Below are positions 1 through 6,621 of a stretch of DNA of 21,026 nt, piece after piece; within the stretch, counting starts at the first letter, position 1; each line of letters begins with the position of its first letter. The DNA is from Thermoplasmatales archaeon (GTDB lineage Archaea > Thermoplasmatota > Thermoplasmata > Thermoplasmatales > GCA-001856825). The translations under genes were made by a program, and so were the position numbers. The stretch is taken from contig JACWAC010000002.1 in the NCBI GenBank assembly GCA_014874235.1, forward strand, positions 1-21,026, given 5' to 3'. The notes beneath the pieces were generated by a model. The model was not told the DNA's origin. It ran no database searches and was given only the letters and a program-made list of their open reading frames with translations.

Positions 1-728
1 AGACAGACTTATATTGTCCCAAGTGTGGTGCAAATCTCACTGAATATCCAAACAACACCAAGGTATACGATTTTTATTGCGACCACTCAGATGAACAAGT
101 TATGTTAATCCCCCAACTTGGAAGGGAAAATTTCCAACTGAAGAGCATGCGTTCTTTCCCCAGGGGTCGCTTCCCTCACAAAATAATAGGGGCTGAATAT
201 GAACCCACCTTACGAAGTTTACAACAAGGTAAATTCCCTTCTTTGTTACTTTTGCATTATGAGATTACTGTCCCGGTTGTCGCAGACGCACTCCTGATAC
301 ATAGGCTTACCATAACCGAAAGTAGCTTGGAACCACGAAATCCCCTAAGAGAAACTGCAAGAAGGAGAGGTTGGATTGGGAGTAATTTCCTACTAGACTA
401 TATTCCTAGAATAGGACAAATCGACGTAATCAACAACCAAGAGATAACTCCTAAAAATGAAGTTATGAATCAATGGGCATCAGTTGATAAGATACTGAAG
501 GGCGACCTAGATTCAAGAGGATGGATTTCAGATATAGTGCTGATTATAGAAAAACTTCAGAGTAGGTTTTCACTTAAGGAAATTTATGGTTTTGAGAAAG
601 AACTTTCTAGACTACATCCAAAAAATAAACACGTGAAAGACAAAATAAGGCAACAACTTCAAATTCTTAGAGATCGAAGCTACTTGGAATTTACTGGAGA
701 GGGAAACTATAAGAAATTGAAACAGTAA
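1..728 (+). CDS. DpnI-like (Dam-replacing family) methyl-directed restriction endonuclease, 5'-truncated by the window edge
   Basis: The reading frame is open from the first bases, so the true start lies outside; 241 residues are visible. They align by eye along most of DpnI, which cuts Gm6ATC. Visible are a zinc-knuckle half CPKCG (residues 5-9), DFYC (23-26), the core RRRGWIGSN, and a C-terminal winged-helix part with KDKIRQQLQILRD, nearly identical to DpnI. About 30 N-terminal residues seem to be missing. In DpnI the PD-(D/E)xK site is D53, E64 and K66 and the zinc ligands are four Cys. Here the Asp (D23) and Lys (K47) persist, but the Glu position reads Gln (Q45, in FQLKS), the fourth Cys position is Ser (CDHS), and about 10 extra residues lie between. 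It may therefore be a QxK variant, a binding-only protein, or inactive. The gene looks A+T-rich: bases 541-600 are about 28% GC. Family assignment is strong; activity is uncertain. Confidence 0.85.
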   Translation, partial: TDLYCPKCGANLTEYPNNTKVYDFYCDHSDEQVMLIPQLGRENFQLKSMRSFPRGRFPHKIIGAEYEPTLRSLQQGKFPSLLLLHYEITVPVVADALLIHRLTITESSLEPRNPLRETARRRGWIGSNFLLDYIPRIGQIDVINNQEITPKNEVMNQWASVDKILKGDLDSRGWISDIVLIIEKLQSRFSLKEIYGFEKELSRLHPKNKHVKDKIRQQLQILRDRSYLEFTGEGNYKKLKQ

Positions 729-796
729 ATGGCCTTACACATTCACCTGTCTTGATATCAGACAGTCCTTCTTAATTTCAACAATCCAGCGGCAAA

Positions 797-804
797 GATA
801 AATA
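797..804 (+). promoter_or_regulatory. TATA-like box of the cytosolic phosphoesterase gene
   Basis: AGATAAAT sits about 30 nt before the ATG at 832. An archaeal TATA box about 26 nt before the transcript start would place the start near 827. This supports the ATG at 832 over the in-frame TTG at 823, with a leader of only a few bases. Confidence 0.4.
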
Positions 805-831
805 GGAACTGCCATTGAATATTTGGTAGCA

Positions 832-2388
832 ATGAGTGAAAAAGAGCTAAGCCATGCCCTGGACCACATAGTGGTGCTGATGTTTGAAAATAGGTCATTC
901 GATACTCTTCTTGGTAGTCTTTATTCCCAAAGTGAAATGCCAAATTTTGAAGGGATCAATGGAAAGAAGCTCTCAAATACAGTTCCTTCAGGTTTGTTAA
1001 ATGATGCTCCCGCATCTGTGCCACTCCACGTTGCAGACAACATGGATACTCCTGACCCTAATCCTGGAGAAGAGTATCCCCACGTGAATACTCAACTTTT
1101 CGGGAAATTCGATCCGGAAGGGAACAAATTTAGTGACGTTGACGATATGAAAAATCCCTTCAACAGTCCGCCTTCAATTTCAACTCCCACCATGGACGGT
1201 TTTGTAGCGGATTACATCAGCACTTTCAAGTCGGAAATGAAACGAAATCCCACTTACAAAGAATATGCTCAGATAATGGCGGTATACACACCGGACCAAT
1301 TACCTGTACTAAGCGCAATAGCAAGAGGATTTGCCGTCTTTGATCACTGGTTCTGCGACGTTCCGACCCAAACATTTGCCAACAGGTCGTTCTTTCATGC
1401 TGCAAGCTCTTCTGGTTTTGTTGACAATCTTCCCTTTGGAAAATTCTCGGTAAAGAATGATGCGCCAACGATTTTTGAAAGATTAGAGGAGAAAGGGGTG
1501 AGCTGGAAAGTCTACTTCGATCCGGAACAGATCCTACCGGTTACTGCCCTGATACATGCTTCAAGGCTTTACCCGTTTTTCGCAACCAGATTCCACACCT
1601 TAGACGATTTTTTTGTGGACGCAAGAAGCGGCAACCTTCCCGCTTATTCCTTCATAGAACCCAACATGGTGTACCCTCACACGGATATGCATCCCCCCAT
1701 AATGGGGAGGCTCAGAATAGATCTTCATCTCCCAAGACAGAACGCGATCCTGGGAGGGGAGCATCTGCTCTCTCAGGTCTATAGTGCTATAAAGAATTCT
1801 TCATCCGACAACGGTTCAAACTGGAGCAACACTTTCTTCTTAATCACTTTCGATGAACACGGCGGAACTTTCGATCACGTTCCTCCTCCATCCGCCACCT
1901 CACCTGACTCCTCTGGACCCGGAGAAATGGGATTCAGGTTTGACAGACTGGGAGTGAGAGTTCCAACTATTGCTGTTTCCGCCTGGATCAGGCCCGGTAC
2001 AGTGATCAGTGAAGAGTTCAGGCACACCTCGATGATCAGGACTCTGATGGAAAGATGGTCGTTGGGCGTTCCTTTGACGGAGAGGGATGCCACCGCCAGA
2101 AGCTTATTTTCCGTTTCAACACTAGATACTCCCGTGACGCCAGACAGGTGGCCGGACATAACTGCTCCTGAGATTACATTTGGGCACGAGGTCTTATCCG
2201 CCCTTGAGCTTCCAATGTCTTTGATGGAGCGGGAAATGGCAGGAGAGGCCCTGTACTTCGAAGGCAAACTTTCATCAATGAATCCCGCTGCTGACCCCAA
2301 CTCCATTCGACACAGGGATGCTCATGATCACATGCTTAGACTGAGAGATACTTGGTTCCCGCAGATTGCCAAGAGGATTGTCGCATGA
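832..2388 (+). CDS. Phosphoesterase (phospholipase C/acid phosphatase family), no signal peptide
   Basis: A metal-dependent phosphoric-ester hydrolase of the PF04185 type (alkaline phosphatase superfamily). Counting from the ATG at 832, the protein is 518 residues. The family hallmarks are the N-terminal ENRSFD (19-24), PTQTFANRSFFHAASSSG in the middle, the metal-site motif FDEHGGTFDHVPPP (from 340) and a later HTS. Bacterial relatives are usually exported with a Tat or Sec signal, but here the catalytic motif starts almost at the N-terminus, so no leader fits and a cytosolic location is predicted. An in-frame TTG at 823 would add only three residues. The gene lies between the DpnI-like gene and the methyltransferase, separated by about 60-100 bp on each side, all on one strand. 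A second family member with a signal peptide is encoded at 16801-18279. The substrate cannot be read from sequence. Family call is firm; start is likely. Confidence 0.88.
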   Translation: MSEKELSHALDHIVVLMFENRSFDTLLGSLYSQSEMPNFEGINGKKLSNTVPSGLLNDAPASVPLHVADNMDTPDPNPGEEYPHVNTQLFGKFDPEGNKFSDVDDMKNPFNSPPSISTPTMDGFVADYISTFKSEMKRNPTYKEYAQIMAVYTPDQLPVLSAIARGFAVFDHWFCDVPTQTFANRSFFHAASSSGFVDNLPFGKFSVKNDAPTIFERLEEKGVSWKVYFDPEQILPVTALIHASRLYPFFATRFHTLDDFFVDARSGNLPAYSFIEPNMVYPHTDMHPPIMGRLRIDLHLPRQNAILGGEHLLSQVYSAIKNSSSDNGSNWSNTFFLITFDEHGGTFDHVPPPSATSPDSSGPGEMGFRFDRLGVRVPTIAVSAWIRPGTVISEEFRHTSMIRTLMERWSLGVPLTERDATARSLFSVSTLDTPVTPDRWPDITAPEITFGHEVLSALELPMSLMEREMAGEALYFEGKLSSMNPAADPNSIRHRDAHDHMLRLRDTWFPQIAKRIVA

Positions 2389-2419
2389 AATCTCCGAGAT
2401 GTCCGAGAGGCAGAATATC

Positions 2420-2427
2420 ATAAAATA
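2420..2427 (+). promoter_or_regulatory. TATA box of the DNA methyltransferase gene
   Basis: ATAAAATA is centred about 26 nt upstream of the ATG at 2450, the spacing expected for a leaderless archaeal transcript starting at or next to the start codon. No Shine-Dalgarno motif lies between. Confidence 0.55.
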
Positions 2428-2449
2428 GAAGAAACTGATAAAACTCAGA

Positions 2450-3568
2450 ATGGTGTCGAAGTCTTCTGTCTCCCACAAAAAGAAACACGCAGATTATGAG
2501 AGTGTCGGAGAAGCGGACTCCCTAATCGACTCCTTACGCAATGTACTAAGGTACAGAAAGAAGGACCTCTTGCAGAAGAGTGTTCTTGAGATAATCACGG
2601 AGATTGAAAATGAGGTTAACCCCAGAATGGGGGATGGCATCAACTACCTTCCAGTCAAGGAGGACCTCAGGCAGATAGTTGAGGCTAAAACACTTGCCAG
2701 GGCATCTTATTATGTCAGGAGGCTGATCAAGTCGCTGTCCGGAACCAAGACAAACGGTATAAATGACATAAATCTGTACAGATGGAAAGAGTATGATGAA
2801 GTTCTGACGGACAGTCTATGGACCTTTGAAAGAAGAGATACTTCCGGCGCTCATCTGGGTTGGTACTGGGGAAACTTTGTTCCCCAGATACCTCACCAGC
2901 TCCTTCTGCGGTACACCAAGAGAGGAGACTGGATTCTTGATCCGTTCGCAGGAAGCGGTACCACCCTGATAGAGTGCAATCGTCTAGGAAGAAATGGAAT
3001 AGGCGTGGAGATCAATGAGGATATTGTAAAAAAAGCAACTGAACTTATTGCAAAGGAACCGAACAAGTACGGAACGCGGTCGGTGCTTGCGATTGGTGAC
3101 AGCACAAGGATAGATTTTAACGGTCTCTGCAAGAGGAATCATATCTCTCGAGTACAGCTGGTGATTGTGCACCCTCCATATTTTGATATTATCAAGTTCA
3201 GCGATCACTCAGAGGACCTCTCTAATGCACGTTCTGTGGAGAAGTTCCTTGAAAAATTTGGAAGGGTGGTCAGACGGGTTTCGTCAGTCTTACAGGATAG
3301 AAGATATCTCGTTCTGGTGGCTGGAGACAAATACCAAAACGGTGAATGGATTCCTCTCGGGTTTAACATGATGGAAGAGGTCATGAAAAACGGCTTTAAA
3401 CTGACTGGAATCATCGCCAAGAATTTTGAGGATACCAGAGCAAAGAGAAATCAAAAAGAGTTGTGGCGATACAGAGCTCTTGCAGGTGGATTTTACGTGT
3501 TCAAGCACGAATATATCTTCATATTCAAAAAACAGAAAGAGAGAGAAAGTGGGGCCGATCGGGTTTGA
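2450..3568 (+). CDS. SAM-dependent DNA methyltransferase (N4-cytosine/N6-adenine type)
   Basis: A 372-residue amino-methyltransferase. Motif I is DPFAGSGTT (164-172), followed by the acidic ribose-binding strand GVEIN (185-189). Motif IV is HPPYF (241-245), with His in place of the usual Asp, Asn or Ser; I recall HPPY in some methylases of this superfamily, so I do not take it as inactivating. The stretch GNFVPQIPHQLLLRYT just before motif I and the C-terminal HEYIFIFKK also fit this group. Residues 1-120 show no recognised domain. The target sequence and base (N4-C or N6-A) cannot be told. It is probably leaderless (TATA at 2420). The last codons, including the TGA at 3566-3568, overlap the antisense 3' end of the tRNA gene, so the residues after the FKK region appear to be borrowed from tRNA sequence. 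It could be an orphan methylase or part of a modification system extending left. Confidence 0.85.
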   Translation: MVSKSSVSHKKKHADYESVGEADSLIDSLRNVLRYRKKDLLQKSVLEIITEIENEVNPRMGDGINYLPVKEDLRQIVEAKTLARASYYVRRLIKSLSGTKTNGINDINLYRWKEYDEVLTDSLWTFERRDTSGAHLGWYWGNFVPQIPHQLLLRYTKRGDWILDPFAGSGTTLIECNRLGRNGIGVEINEDIVKKATELIAKEPNKYGTRSVLAIGDSTRIDFNGLCKRNHISRVQLVIVHPPYFDIIKFSDHSEDLSNARSVEKFLEKFGRVVRRVSSVLQDRRYLVLVAGDKYQNGEWIPLGFNMMEEVMKNGFKLTGIIAKNFEDTRAKRNQKELWRYRALAGGFYVFKHEYIFIFKKQKERESGADRV

Positions 3569-3623
3569 ACCGATGACCACCTGGTTATGAGCCAGGCGCT
3601 CTACCGGGCTAAGCTACGGCCCC
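3550..3623 (-). tRNA. tRNA with CAT anticodon (elongator Met, or Ile2 with modified C34)
   Basis: The minus strand folds into a complete cloverleaf: acceptor GGGGCCG with CGGCCCC (7 perfect pairs), D-arm GCTT/GAGC, anticodon stem CCTGG/CCAGG with loop CTCATAA, T-stem ATCGG/CCGAT with loop TTCAAAC, and discriminator A at 3550. The anticodon CAT is at 3589-3587. There is no intron and CCA is not encoded (CTT follows). The G1-C72 pair and the lack of the initiator's GGG/CCC anticodon stem argue against an initiator. Elongator Met is the default; tRNA-Ile2 (agmatidine-modified CAT) cannot be excluded by eye. Its 3' end faces the DpnI/methyltransferase region and overlaps the methyltransferase stop codon. 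Confidence 0.95.
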
Positions 3624-3674
3624 TTTCCTCTCCATGCTCTAGAGAATTAAATATTTGCTATTGTTTTCTCCGCT

Positions 3675-4334
3675 TTATGCGCCTGTTTTCTTGTACGCTT
3701 CTAGGACGTATTCGACGAAGTTCTCGTCCGGATATGCACCGACAAATGACACGTCACCGTTTATCACTATGTGAGGTACAGAAGAGACACCCATTTCGTC
3801 TGCCCATGCGGGGAACTCTGTAGCCTCTACCATCTCGCCAGTTATGTTCTTGTTAGCGAGCGCAAACCTGTGCGCTGTACCGACTGCTTTCGGGCAGTAG
3901 GGGCATGTGGGCGTGACGAATACCCTAATTGTGACTGGCTTGTCCACCTGTTCCAGCTTCTTCTGGATTGATGGTTCCAGCTCTGGATCGTTCCTAGAAA
4001 TTCTCCTGATGTCCTCGACCAGTGAAGAAAATTCATAACCCATTGGAATTCCTATGTACTTTATTCTCGAGTGTTCCGTTCCGCCGTTTGTTGTAACAAC
4101 GGTGGTTGGAGCTCTCTCTATTCCCCAATTCTTAGCCATATCAGAGTCCAATCCAAGCTTCTCTACCTTTATCAGATCGGACGTCTCCTTCAGCTCGTTG
4201 GCTATCTCGACCGTTTGATCGCAATACTGGCAGTCCTCTTCGGAAGTAAACACGTACAACTTTACCTCGTTCTTAAGGTTCTTTTTGAATTCGTCCTTGA
4301 GATATTGCTTATCCTTATCCTTTAGCAGTGCCAT
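3675..4334 (-). CDS. Protein disulfide oxidoreductase (two thioredoxin-fold units, glutaredoxin-like)
   Basis: Archaeal PDO forms, reduces or shuffles disulfides in cytosolic proteins. The 219-residue chain has two thioredoxin folds. The first carries CQYC (C35, C38) with a cis-Pro at APTT (P76). The second carries CPYC (C144, C147) with a cis-Pro at VPH (P187). Length, order and both motifs match the family known from Pyrococcus and Sulfolobus. The ATG at 4334 is preceded by an AGGTG Shine-Dalgarno 8 nt upstream. There is no signal peptide. The gene is divergent from the HAD phosphatase gene, and the roughly 97-bp spacer between them holds a perfect 9-bp inverted repeat that may control one or both genes. 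Confidence 0.93.
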   Translation of the reverse strand: MALLKDKDKQYLKDEFKKNLKNEVKLYVFTSEEDCQYCDQTVEIANELKETSDLIKVEKLGLDSDMAKNWGIERAPTTVVTTNGGTEHSRIKYIGIPMGYEFSSLVEDIRRISRNDPELEPSIQKKLEQVDKPVTIRVFVTPTCPYCPKAVGTAHRFALANKNITGEMVEATEFPAWADEMGVSSVPHIVINGDVSFVGAYPDENFVEYVLEAYKKTGA

Positions 4335-4342
4335 TCAACTTA

Positions 4343-4350
4343 CACCTTTT
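4343..4350 (-). promoter_or_regulatory. Shine-Dalgarno of the disulfide oxidoreductase gene
   Basis: On the minus strand AAAAGGTG lies 8 nt before the ATG at 4334. This fixes the start and implies a leadered transcript, unlike several leaderless-looking genes in this window. Confidence 0.65.
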
Positions 4351-4377
4351 AGGTTATTATAGTAAAGTTAATAACCT
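4351..4377. repeat. Perfect 9-bp inverted repeat with 9-nt spacer; candidate operator
   Basis: AGGTTATTA (4351-4359) and its exact complement TAATAACCT (4369-4377) flank nine A/T-rich bases. The repeat lies in the spacer between two divergent genes, directly upstream of the Shine-Dalgarno of the oxidoreductase gene and where its TATA box would be expected. A dimeric helix-turn-helix regulator is the natural reading. No T-run follows it, so it does not look like a terminator. Confidence 0.55.
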
Positions 4378-4431
4378 TTTCAGTACACTTGTGCGATACA
4401 ATCATCAATTTATTGTAGAAAACCATCACGA

Positions 4432-5067
4432 ATGGTGGCCTTCCTGCTGATATTTGACATGGACGGGACTTTGATAGATTCTGAGAAGTCCATCGTCAGG
4501 TGTTTCAGGGAGTCAGCGGGAAGATTTGGCTACGAAATGGGAGACGTCTCGAAATACATCGGTGTCCTGAAACTGACTCAGATTCTGAGCAAGTACAGGG
4601 TCCCAAACAAGGATCTCCCTCAGATAATGAAAGGCTACGTGGAATGTTATCGTAGTACCTTTTATAGCGACACAAGTCCTATTGGAAGTTCACAATCCGT
4701 TCTTAGGAAGTTGCAGGAGAAGAACGAACTTGGAATACTCACGCTGAAGAATAGGGATTTGACGATTGAAATTGTGAGGCGTTTCTTCCCAGGGGTGAAT
4801 TTCAGATACATAGTTGGCGGAGACAGACCAATTGAAAACAAGGTCGAAGGACTCAAAATAATAGAAGAAGAGTCCGGAAAAAAACCAGATCAAATATACT
4901 ATGTCGGTGATAGGGCGACCGATGTGAAGAGCGCCAATGAAGCGGGTGTGAGGGCGATATGGGTCACTTTTGGATTGGGAAAGAAGAGCGATTTTGATTT
5001 TTCCGGAGATTACAAAATTGCAAACAGTTTCGACGATCTTCTCAAAATCTTCAATTCACAAACCTGA
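4432..5067 (+). CDS. HAD-superfamily phosphatase (phosphoglycolate phosphatase-like)
   Basis: A 211-residue haloacid-dehalogenase-type phosphohydrolase. Motif I FDMDGT gives the nucleophile D9 and acid D11. Motif II is ILTLKN with T104. Motif III is a Lys near K137 (ENKVEG). Motif IV VGDRATD gives D160 and D164. A helical cap (about residues 17-85) lies between motifs I and II, as in the subfamily I phosphoglycolate/beta-phosphoglucomutase-like enzymes. The substrate is not determined; phosphoglycolate or a sugar phosphate are the usual ones. A TATA-like AATTTATTG at 4407-4415 sits about 21 nt before the ATG. The last 17 bp overlap the convergent gene ending at 5051. Confidence 0.88.
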   Translation: MVAFLLIFDMDGTLIDSEKSIVRCFRESAGRFGYEMGDVSKYIGVLKLTQILSKYRVPNKDLPQIMKGYVECYRSTFYSDTSPIGSSQSVLRKLQEKNELGILTLKNRDLTIEIVRRFFPGVNFRYIVGGDRPIENKVEGLKIIEEESGKKPDQIYYVGDRATDVKSANEAGVRAIWVTFGLGKKSDFDFSGDYKIANSFDDLLKIFNSQT

Positions 5068-5365
5068 ATCCGTGCTTCTCTGCTGTCTCCTTCAGCCCTT
5101 CCAGTATAGTCTTTGTTACCTCTTCCTTGAGGCTAACTTCTACGGTCTTTTCCGGGGCTGATAGCAATACGTATCCGAGAGTTATGTCGTCCTTCGTTAC
5201 CGTTTCCTTCCTCGCAAACCTTGAGATTAAATCTTCCACCGTCCACCTGTCCGATGGATCCACGTTTATGAATTCCTCAAGAGCTGGCTTGATGTTCTCT
5301 TCCAGCACACAGATGGTAGACCTATCCGTCACTGTGAAGCTTACCATAAACAAGTAGCATCTCAT
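5051..5365 (-). CDS. Small conserved-looking protein of unknown function, last gene of the aldolase operon
   Basis: I do not recognise this 104-residue protein. It is acidic to neutral, with an N-terminal beta-like stretch (MVSFTVTDRSTICVL), a helical middle with a WTVEDLISRFARKE segment, and a C-terminal helix. It has no cysteine pair, signal peptide or membrane segment. Its ATG is only 2 nt past the stop of the TusA-like gene, so the two are almost certainly co-transcribed and may be translationally coupled. An internal ATG at residue 7 is a possible alternative start. The 3' end overlaps the convergent HAD gene by 17 bp. The tight coupling suggests a partner of the TusA-like protein, but this is inference only. 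Confidence 0.7.
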   Translation of the reverse strand: MRCYLFMVSFTVTDRSTICVLEENIKPALEEFINVDPSDRWTVEDLISRFARKETVTKDDITLGYVLLSAPEKTVEVSLKEEVTKTILEGLKETAEKHGFRFVN

Positions 5366-5367
5366 CT

Positions 5368-5625
5368 TTACTGCTTCCTCAACTTGTGGACCACATTAAG
5401 CTCGTACTTGCTCTCCACAATCTCAAACTTGCTAGTTTCAAGTATGCTAGTGAAAGTCTCATCCTGAAGTACCCACTTCTCCTTCGGCACAATAAGCATC
5501 AGGGTCTGGCCCGGTTTTAGTTCTCTCGATGCTAGTCTTATTGCTCCCTTTATGTAGATATACGGTTCTCCACAATTGAGGGTCCGCAAATCCTCAACCC
5601 TGTCAGCTTCGCCGTATGCCTCCAT
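5368..5625 (-). CDS. TusA/SirA-like small protein (sulfur-carrier fold)
   Basis: This 85-residue protein resembles TusA/SirA, small persulfide carriers whose signature is DLRxxxCPxP near the N-terminus. Here DLRTLNCGEP (residues 12-21) gives a single Cys in the right place, with Gly where Pro is usual. It is followed by an amphipathic helix, LKPGQTLMLIV (about 37-47, like the LKPGDxLxV strand) and a final beta strand. Known relatives move sulfur to tRNA thiolation, molybdopterin or sulfur metabolism. The gene sits 31 nt after the aldolase gene and 2 nt before the small unknown gene. The call rests on motif and length; the changed Pro and lack of other sulfur genes nearby leave the role open. 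Confidence 0.65.
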   Translation of the reverse strand: MEAYGEADRVEDLRTLNCGEPYIYIKGAIRLASRELKPGQTLMLIVPKEKWVLQDETFTSILETSKFEIVESKYELNVVHKLRKQ

Positions 5626-5656
5626 ATTCTCTAATATCCAATCTGAGACTTATAGC

Positions 5657-6547
5657 TTATGTTCCTAACTTCCTCAAAATCTCTTCCGCACTTATCCTGA
5701 ATTTCTTCCTCACTTCGGCATCCAGGTCCTTGATCGGGAATGGACTCTCCGTCTCTTTGTGATAGACCATCTCCATAAAGCCAACAAGGGGACCCTGTGG
5801 GAATTCTAGTGAGTTTGTAAGCTTCTTGAGTTCATTAAGGACTGCCTGTGTTGCCCTTGCCGCGGCAAAGTTGGAACTGGTGAATTCGTTGTAGACTCTG
5901 ACGGATAGATCTGAGAAGTTTGAGGTACCATTAATCCCTCCGGCCGCACCCATTGCGAGTGAAGGCAGCAGTAGATCATCCTGTCCTTGGATTACCTTTA
6001 TCTCCTTTCCTACTACGTCAAGGAGAGTGGAGAAACTTGAGAAGTTTCCGCTGCTGTCCTTGATTCCAGCGACCTGGCTGAATTGTTTCTTTAGCCTCAG
6101 GACAGTCTCCGGCTCTATGTTGTTGTTGGTGTTCTGTGGTATGTTGTAAATCAGTACGGGAATATCCAGCTGAGAGAGGATTTTGTCATAGTATCTGTAG
6201 ATTGACTCCTGAGACATTCTGAGGTAATAGGGAGTAACGACCGAAACTCCATCGACTCCAAGTTCCTTTGCATACAGCCCCATAGTGATAGTATCGTCAA
6301 CGGAGTTCCTGCCTATCCCTCCCAGGAAGTACATGTTTGGTTTCTTCTTGTCCATGAAATAATCCAGTACTTTCACGTGCTGTTCAACGGACAAAATTGG
6401 AAAAGCTCCCGACGACCCCAGCGGAAACACTCCACTGACACCTATTTTCCCAAGAAATTCCATAAGGGCATCTACGGCATCATAGTCAATGGTTTCGCCC
6501 TTCCATGGAGTTACAGTCGGGGTGATGATCCCTTTTAACTCAGGCAT
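5657..6547 (-). CDS. DapA/NAL-superfamily class I aldolase, probably 2-keto-3-deoxygluconate aldolase
   Basis: A 296-residue (beta/alpha)8 aldolase. The Schiff-base Lys is K163 in GIKDSSG and the conserved Tyr is Y134 in YNIPQ. The pyruvate-carboxylate loop is PLGSSGAFP (42-50, the GTTGE equivalent) and TPYY (105-108) is also in place. In Thermoplasma and Picrophilus this superfamily supplies KDG aldolase of the non-phosphorylative Entner-Doudoroff path (KDG to pyruvate and glyceraldehyde), and dihydrodipicolinate synthase is less likely without lysine genes nearby. The loop SSGAFP differs from the TTGE of true DapA. It is the first gene of an operon with the TusA-like and small unknown genes, and a TATA-like box lies 24-34 nt upstream. 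Superfamily is certain; exact substrate is likely, not proven. Confidence 0.85.
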   Translation of the reverse strand: MPELKGIITPTVTPWKGETIDYDAVDALMEFLGKIGVSGVFPLGSSGAFPILSVEQHVKVLDYFMDKKKPNMYFLGGIGRNSVDDTITMGLYAKELGVDGVSVVTPYYLRMSQESIYRYYDKILSQLDIPVLIYNIPQNTNNNIEPETVLRLKKQFSQVAGIKDSSGNFSSFSTLLDVVGKEIKVIQGQDDLLLPSLAMGAAGGINGTSNFSDLSVRVYNEFTSSNFAAARATQAVLNELKKLTNSLEFPQGPLVGFMEMVYHKETESPFPIKDLDAEVRKKFRISAEEILRKLGT

Positions 6548-6570
6548 AGAACCTGATAGAGTTCCATGCC

Positions 6571-6581
6571 TTTACTTTTAC
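6571..6581 (-). promoter_or_regulatory. TATA-like box of the aldolase operon
   Basis: On the minus strand GTAAAAGTAAA is centred about 28 nt before the ATG at 6547, in the 74-bp gap after the ABC-PRT gene. This gives the aldolase operon its own promoter with almost no leader. Confidence 0.4.
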
Positions 6582-6621
6582 GTCGCACCCAAGCAAAAAT
6601 TCATTCTGTTGTGGTATTGAA

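Noticed and set aside
1875..2306. 143-codon minus-strand frame opposite the phosphoesterase
   Set aside because: It overlaps the conserved FDEHGG region of a real enzyme and its product has no coherent fold or motif.
3550..3623. Initiator tRNA-Met
   Set aside because: The acceptor begins with G1-C72 and the anticodon stem lacks the three G-C pairs expected in the initiator. Elongator Met (or Ile2) fits better.
3587..3823. Plus-strand frame starting inside the tRNA
   Set aside because: It runs through the tRNA and antisense to the disulfide oxidoreductase. It is Arg/Ser/Leu-rich and looks non-coding.
5657..6547. Dihydrodipicolinate synthase of lysine synthesis
   Set aside because: The substrate loop reads SSGAFP in place of the TTGE of DapA, and no lysine genes are near. 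A KDG-type aldolase is the better call, although the superfamily is shared.
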